From the NCBI GenBank assembly GCA_023701085.1, contig JAMPXR010000118.1, positions 1-7,640 of the forward strand: a stretch of DNA of 7,640 nucleotides. Direction: 5' to 3'. The translations under genes were made by a program, and so were the position numbers. Source of the DNA: Ramlibacter sp. Lineage in GTDB: Bacteria > Pseudomonadota > Gammaproteobacteria > Burkholderiales > Burkholderiaceae_C. This document shows positions 6,045 through 7,640 of the stretch, piece by piece; within the stretch, counting starts at the first letter, position 1, and the number at the start of each line of letters is the position of its first letter. The notes below the pieces were generated by a model. That model saw only the letters and a list, made by a program, of their open reading frames with translations, searched no databases and was not told where the DNA came from.

Positions 6045-6907
6045 GCCCAGTCGAGAGCGGCGGCGCCGCGGGCGCAGCGACGGTCACGGACGCGGCGGAC
6101 CGCGTGCACGCCTTCGATGCCGCGATCGCCCTCGCACCGCAGGGCGAAGGCGAGTGGCACGGCCACACCAGCGCGGCCTATGCCAACATGATCGGCCCCT
6201 TCGGCGGCATCACCGCGGCGCAGGCGCTCCATGCCGTGCTGCGGCACCCGCAGCGCCTGGGCACGCCGGTGGCGTTCACCGCCAATTTTGCCGCGGCGCT
6301 GGCGGACGGACCGTTCGTCGTGCTGGCGCGGCCGGTCCGCACCAACCGCTCCACGCAGCACTGGATCGTGGAGATGCGCCAGCACGATCGCACCGTGCTC
6401 ACGGCCACCGCGGTCACGGCGCTGCGCCGCGACACCTGGGGTGCCACCGACGTGGCCATGCCCGGCGTGCCGCCGCCGCACGAGGTGCCGCCGCCGGCGC
6501 GCCGCGGACGGGTCGAATGGATCCACCGCTACGACATGCGCTTCATCGTGGGCGGCTTGCCGCCGGCATGGGATGGGGCCGAAGGCCACAACAGCCGCAC
6601 CCAGCTGTGGGTGCGCGACCATCCCGCGCGGCCGCTGGACTTCACGTCGCTCACGGCCCTTGCCGACGTGTTCTTCCCGCGCATCTGGCGCCGCCGTGCG
6701 ACGATGACGCCCATAGGCACGGTGTCGATGACGATCTACTTCCACGCCGACGAAGCGCAACTGCAGGCCACCGGCGCCGGCTACCTGCTGGGCCAGGCGC
6801 AAGCGCAGGCGTTTCGCAGCGGATACTTCGACCAGACGGCCCAGCTGTGGAACGAGGCGGGCGAACTGCTCGCCACGACGCATCAGGTCGTCTACTACAA
6901 GGAGTAG
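6041..6907 (+). CDS. TesB-like acyl-CoA thioesterase (double hotdog)
   Basis: This is a 288-residue cytoplasmic acyl-CoA thioesterase of the TesB/4HBT_3 class, with two hotdog halves in one chain like E. coli TesB (286 residues). The N-terminal half includes GHTSAAYANMIGPFGGITAAQ (41-61) and VAFTANFAAAL (77-87). The C-terminal half holds residues that line up with the TesB catalytic set: Asp209 in LADVFFPR, Thr227 in GTVSMTIYFH and Gln282 in TTHQVVYYKE. They correspond to Asp204, Thr228 and Gln278 of E. coli TesB, so hydrolase activity is expected. The start ATG overlaps the previous stop (ATGA), indicating translational coupling. The sequence ahead has only a G run instead of a good Shine-Dalgarno. 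The link region around 134-158 is Pro-rich. It probably hydrolyses acyl-CoA from the neighbouring beta-oxidation enzymes. Chain length cannot be inferred. Confidence 0.9.
   Translation: MSPVESGGAAGAATVTDAADRVHAFDAAIALAPQGEGEWHGHTSAAYANMIGPFGGITAAQALHAVLRHPQRLGTPVAFTANFAAALADGPFVVLARPVRTNRSTQHWIVEMRQHDRTVLTATAVTALRRDTWGATDVAMPGVPPPHEVPPPARRGRVEWIHRYDMRFIVGGLPPAWDGAEGHNSRTQLWVRDHPARPLDFTSLTALADVFFPRIWRRRATMTPIGTVSMTIYFHADEAQLQATGAGYLLGQAQAQAFRSGYFDQTAQLWNEAGELLATTHQVVYYKE
6899..6904 (+). promoter_or_regulatory. Ribosome binding site deciding the GTG start of the SDR gene
   Basis: AAGGAG overlaps the last codons of the thioesterase gene and is seven bases before GTG 6912. ATG 6933 has no comparable site, so the GTG start is preferred. 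Confidence 0.75.
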
Positions 6908-6911
6908 GCCG

Positions 6912-7640
6912 GTGGCTGCAGATCCTGGATCGATGCGCCCGGTGGCGCTGGTGGTCGGCGCCGGCGATGCGACCGGCGGCGCGATTGCGCGCCGCTTCGC
7001 GCGCGGCGGCCTGGCCGTGTGCGCGACCCGCCGCAGCGGCGACAAGCTCCAGCCCCTGCTCGACCGGATCGCGGCCGAAGGCGGCACCGCGCACGGCTTC
7101 GCGTCCGATGCGCGCAAGGAGGAAGAGGTGGTCGAACTGGTCGATCGCATCGAATCGACGATCGGGCCGATCCAGGTGCTGGTGTTCAACATCGGCGCCA
7201 ATTCGCCCAGCGCCGTCCTGGACGAGACCGCCCGGCGCTATTTCAAGATCTGGGAGATGGCCTGCCTGGGCGGCTTTCTCTATGGCCGCGAAGTGGCCAG
7301 GCGCATGGTCGCGCGGGAGGGCGATGGGCACCAGGGCACCATCATCTTCACCGGCGCCACGGCCTCGCTGCGCGGTTCCGCCAACTTCGCGGCCTTCGCC
7401 GGCGCCAAGCATGCGCTGCGGGCGCTGGCGCAGAGCATGGCGCGCGAGCTCGGCCCGCGCGGCATCCACGTCGCGCACGTGATCATCGACGGCGCCATCG
7501 ACACGGCGTTCATCCGCGACAATTTTCCCGAGCGCTATGCGCTCAAGGCGCGCGACGGCATCCTGAACCCCGACCACATCGCCGACGCCTACTGGATGCT
7601 GCACGGCCAACCGCGCGACGCCTGGACCCACGAACTGGAC
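6912..7640 (+). CDS. SDR-family protein with degenerate catalytic tetrad (3' end outside window)
   Basis: The 243 visible residues belong to a short-chain dehydrogenase/reductase homologue with a Rossmann fold. Relatives I recall end about ten residues after WTHELD, so little is missing. The nucleotide-binding loop is VVGAGDATGGAIARRF (14-29) in place of TGxxxGIG. FNIGA (92-96) replaces NNAG. The classical Asn-Ser-Tyr-Lys tetrad is mostly absent. Aligning WEMACLGGF with the usual W-x-x-N-x-x-G-x-F puts Ala117 at Asn. FTGATASLRG puts Ala149 at Ser. FAAFAGAKHALRAL puts Phe162 at Tyr, leaving Lys166. The frame is clean and the codon use is like the neighbours, so this is not simple decay. From memory the FAGAK form is a recurrent subfamily in proteobacteria. 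Ordinary hydroxyacyl oxidoreduction is therefore doubtful. It starts four bases after the thioesterase stop. ATG 6933 is a less likely start. Confidence 0.88.
   Translation, partial: MAADPGSMRPVALVVGAGDATGGAIARRFARGGLAVCATRRSGDKLQPLLDRIAAEGGTAHGFASDARKEEEVVELVDRIESTIGPIQVLVFNIGANSPSAVLDETARRYFKIWEMACLGGFLYGREVARRMVAREGDGHQGTIIFTGATASLRGSANFAAFAGAKHALRALAQSMARELGPRGIHVAHVIIDGAIDTAFIRDNFPERYALKARDGILNPDHIADAYWMLHGQPRDAWTHELD

Noticed and set aside
5926..7482. 518-residue + strand frame across the hydrolase, TesB-like and SDR genes
   Set aside because: It is out of frame with three recognisable proteins, and its Arg/Ala-rich product is a frame-shadow pattern.
1..7640. CRISPR array, tRNA, rRNA, riboswitch, transposase or defence system
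   Set aside because: No regularly spaced repeats, tRNA-like cloverleaf, conserved rRNA segments or transposase/nuclease reading frames were found on either strand by eye.

Overview
The window is a high-GC stretch of bacterial chromosome, roughly two-thirds G+C with strongly G/C-biased third codon positions. All genes lie on the + strand in one tight array. Protein style and gene content suggest a betaproteobacterium, most likely of the order Burkholderiales. That placement comes from recognising the protein families and is not proved by any marker gene. No rRNA, tRNA, CRISPR array, transposase or phage gene was seen, and no stretch above 300 bases lacks a gene.

Region 1 (1-5118) is a fatty-acid beta-oxidation block. 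It holds the C-terminal third of an acyl-CoA dehydrogenase (cut by the window edge), a bifunctional 3-hydroxyacyl-CoA dehydrogenase/enoyl-CoA hydratase with the FadN-type domain order, a DUF4442/PaaI-like hotdog thioesterase and a FadA-type thiolase. Together the dehydrogenase, hydratase, hydroxyacyl dehydrogenase and thiolase supply all four steps of one beta-oxidation turn. The gene set recalls the fadN-fadA-fadE operon of Bacillus, with a thioesterase added.

A strong GC hairpin followed by a short T run (5126-5156) closes this block. Region 2 (5172-7640) starts immediately after it with a good ribosome binding site. It contains an alpha/beta hydrolase of the COG4757 type, a TesB-like double-hotdog acyl-CoA thioesterase joined to it by an ATGA overlap, and a short-chain dehydrogenase/reductase (SDR) homologue that starts at GTG behind a near-perfect Shine-Dalgarno and runs off the window. 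These genes probably act on acyl-CoA or acyl-ester intermediates linked to the first block.

Three points stand out. (a) A compact 28-base palindromic element sits in frame inside the NAD-binding domain of the FadN-like protein. (b) The 3' end of the hotdog thioesterase gene is not thioesterase. It is a module of about 150 bases with a 37-base imperfect inverted repeat at each end, enclosing a short remnant resembling the start of a DUF559 endonuclease-like protein, all read through as an extra C-terminal tail. (c) The terminal SDR lacks three of the four classical catalytic residues (Asn, Ser and Tyr become Ala, Ala and Phe) and keeps only Lys. I see no complete new defence or mobile system. 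The closest thing to one is the palindrome-bracketed module captured inside a housekeeping gene.
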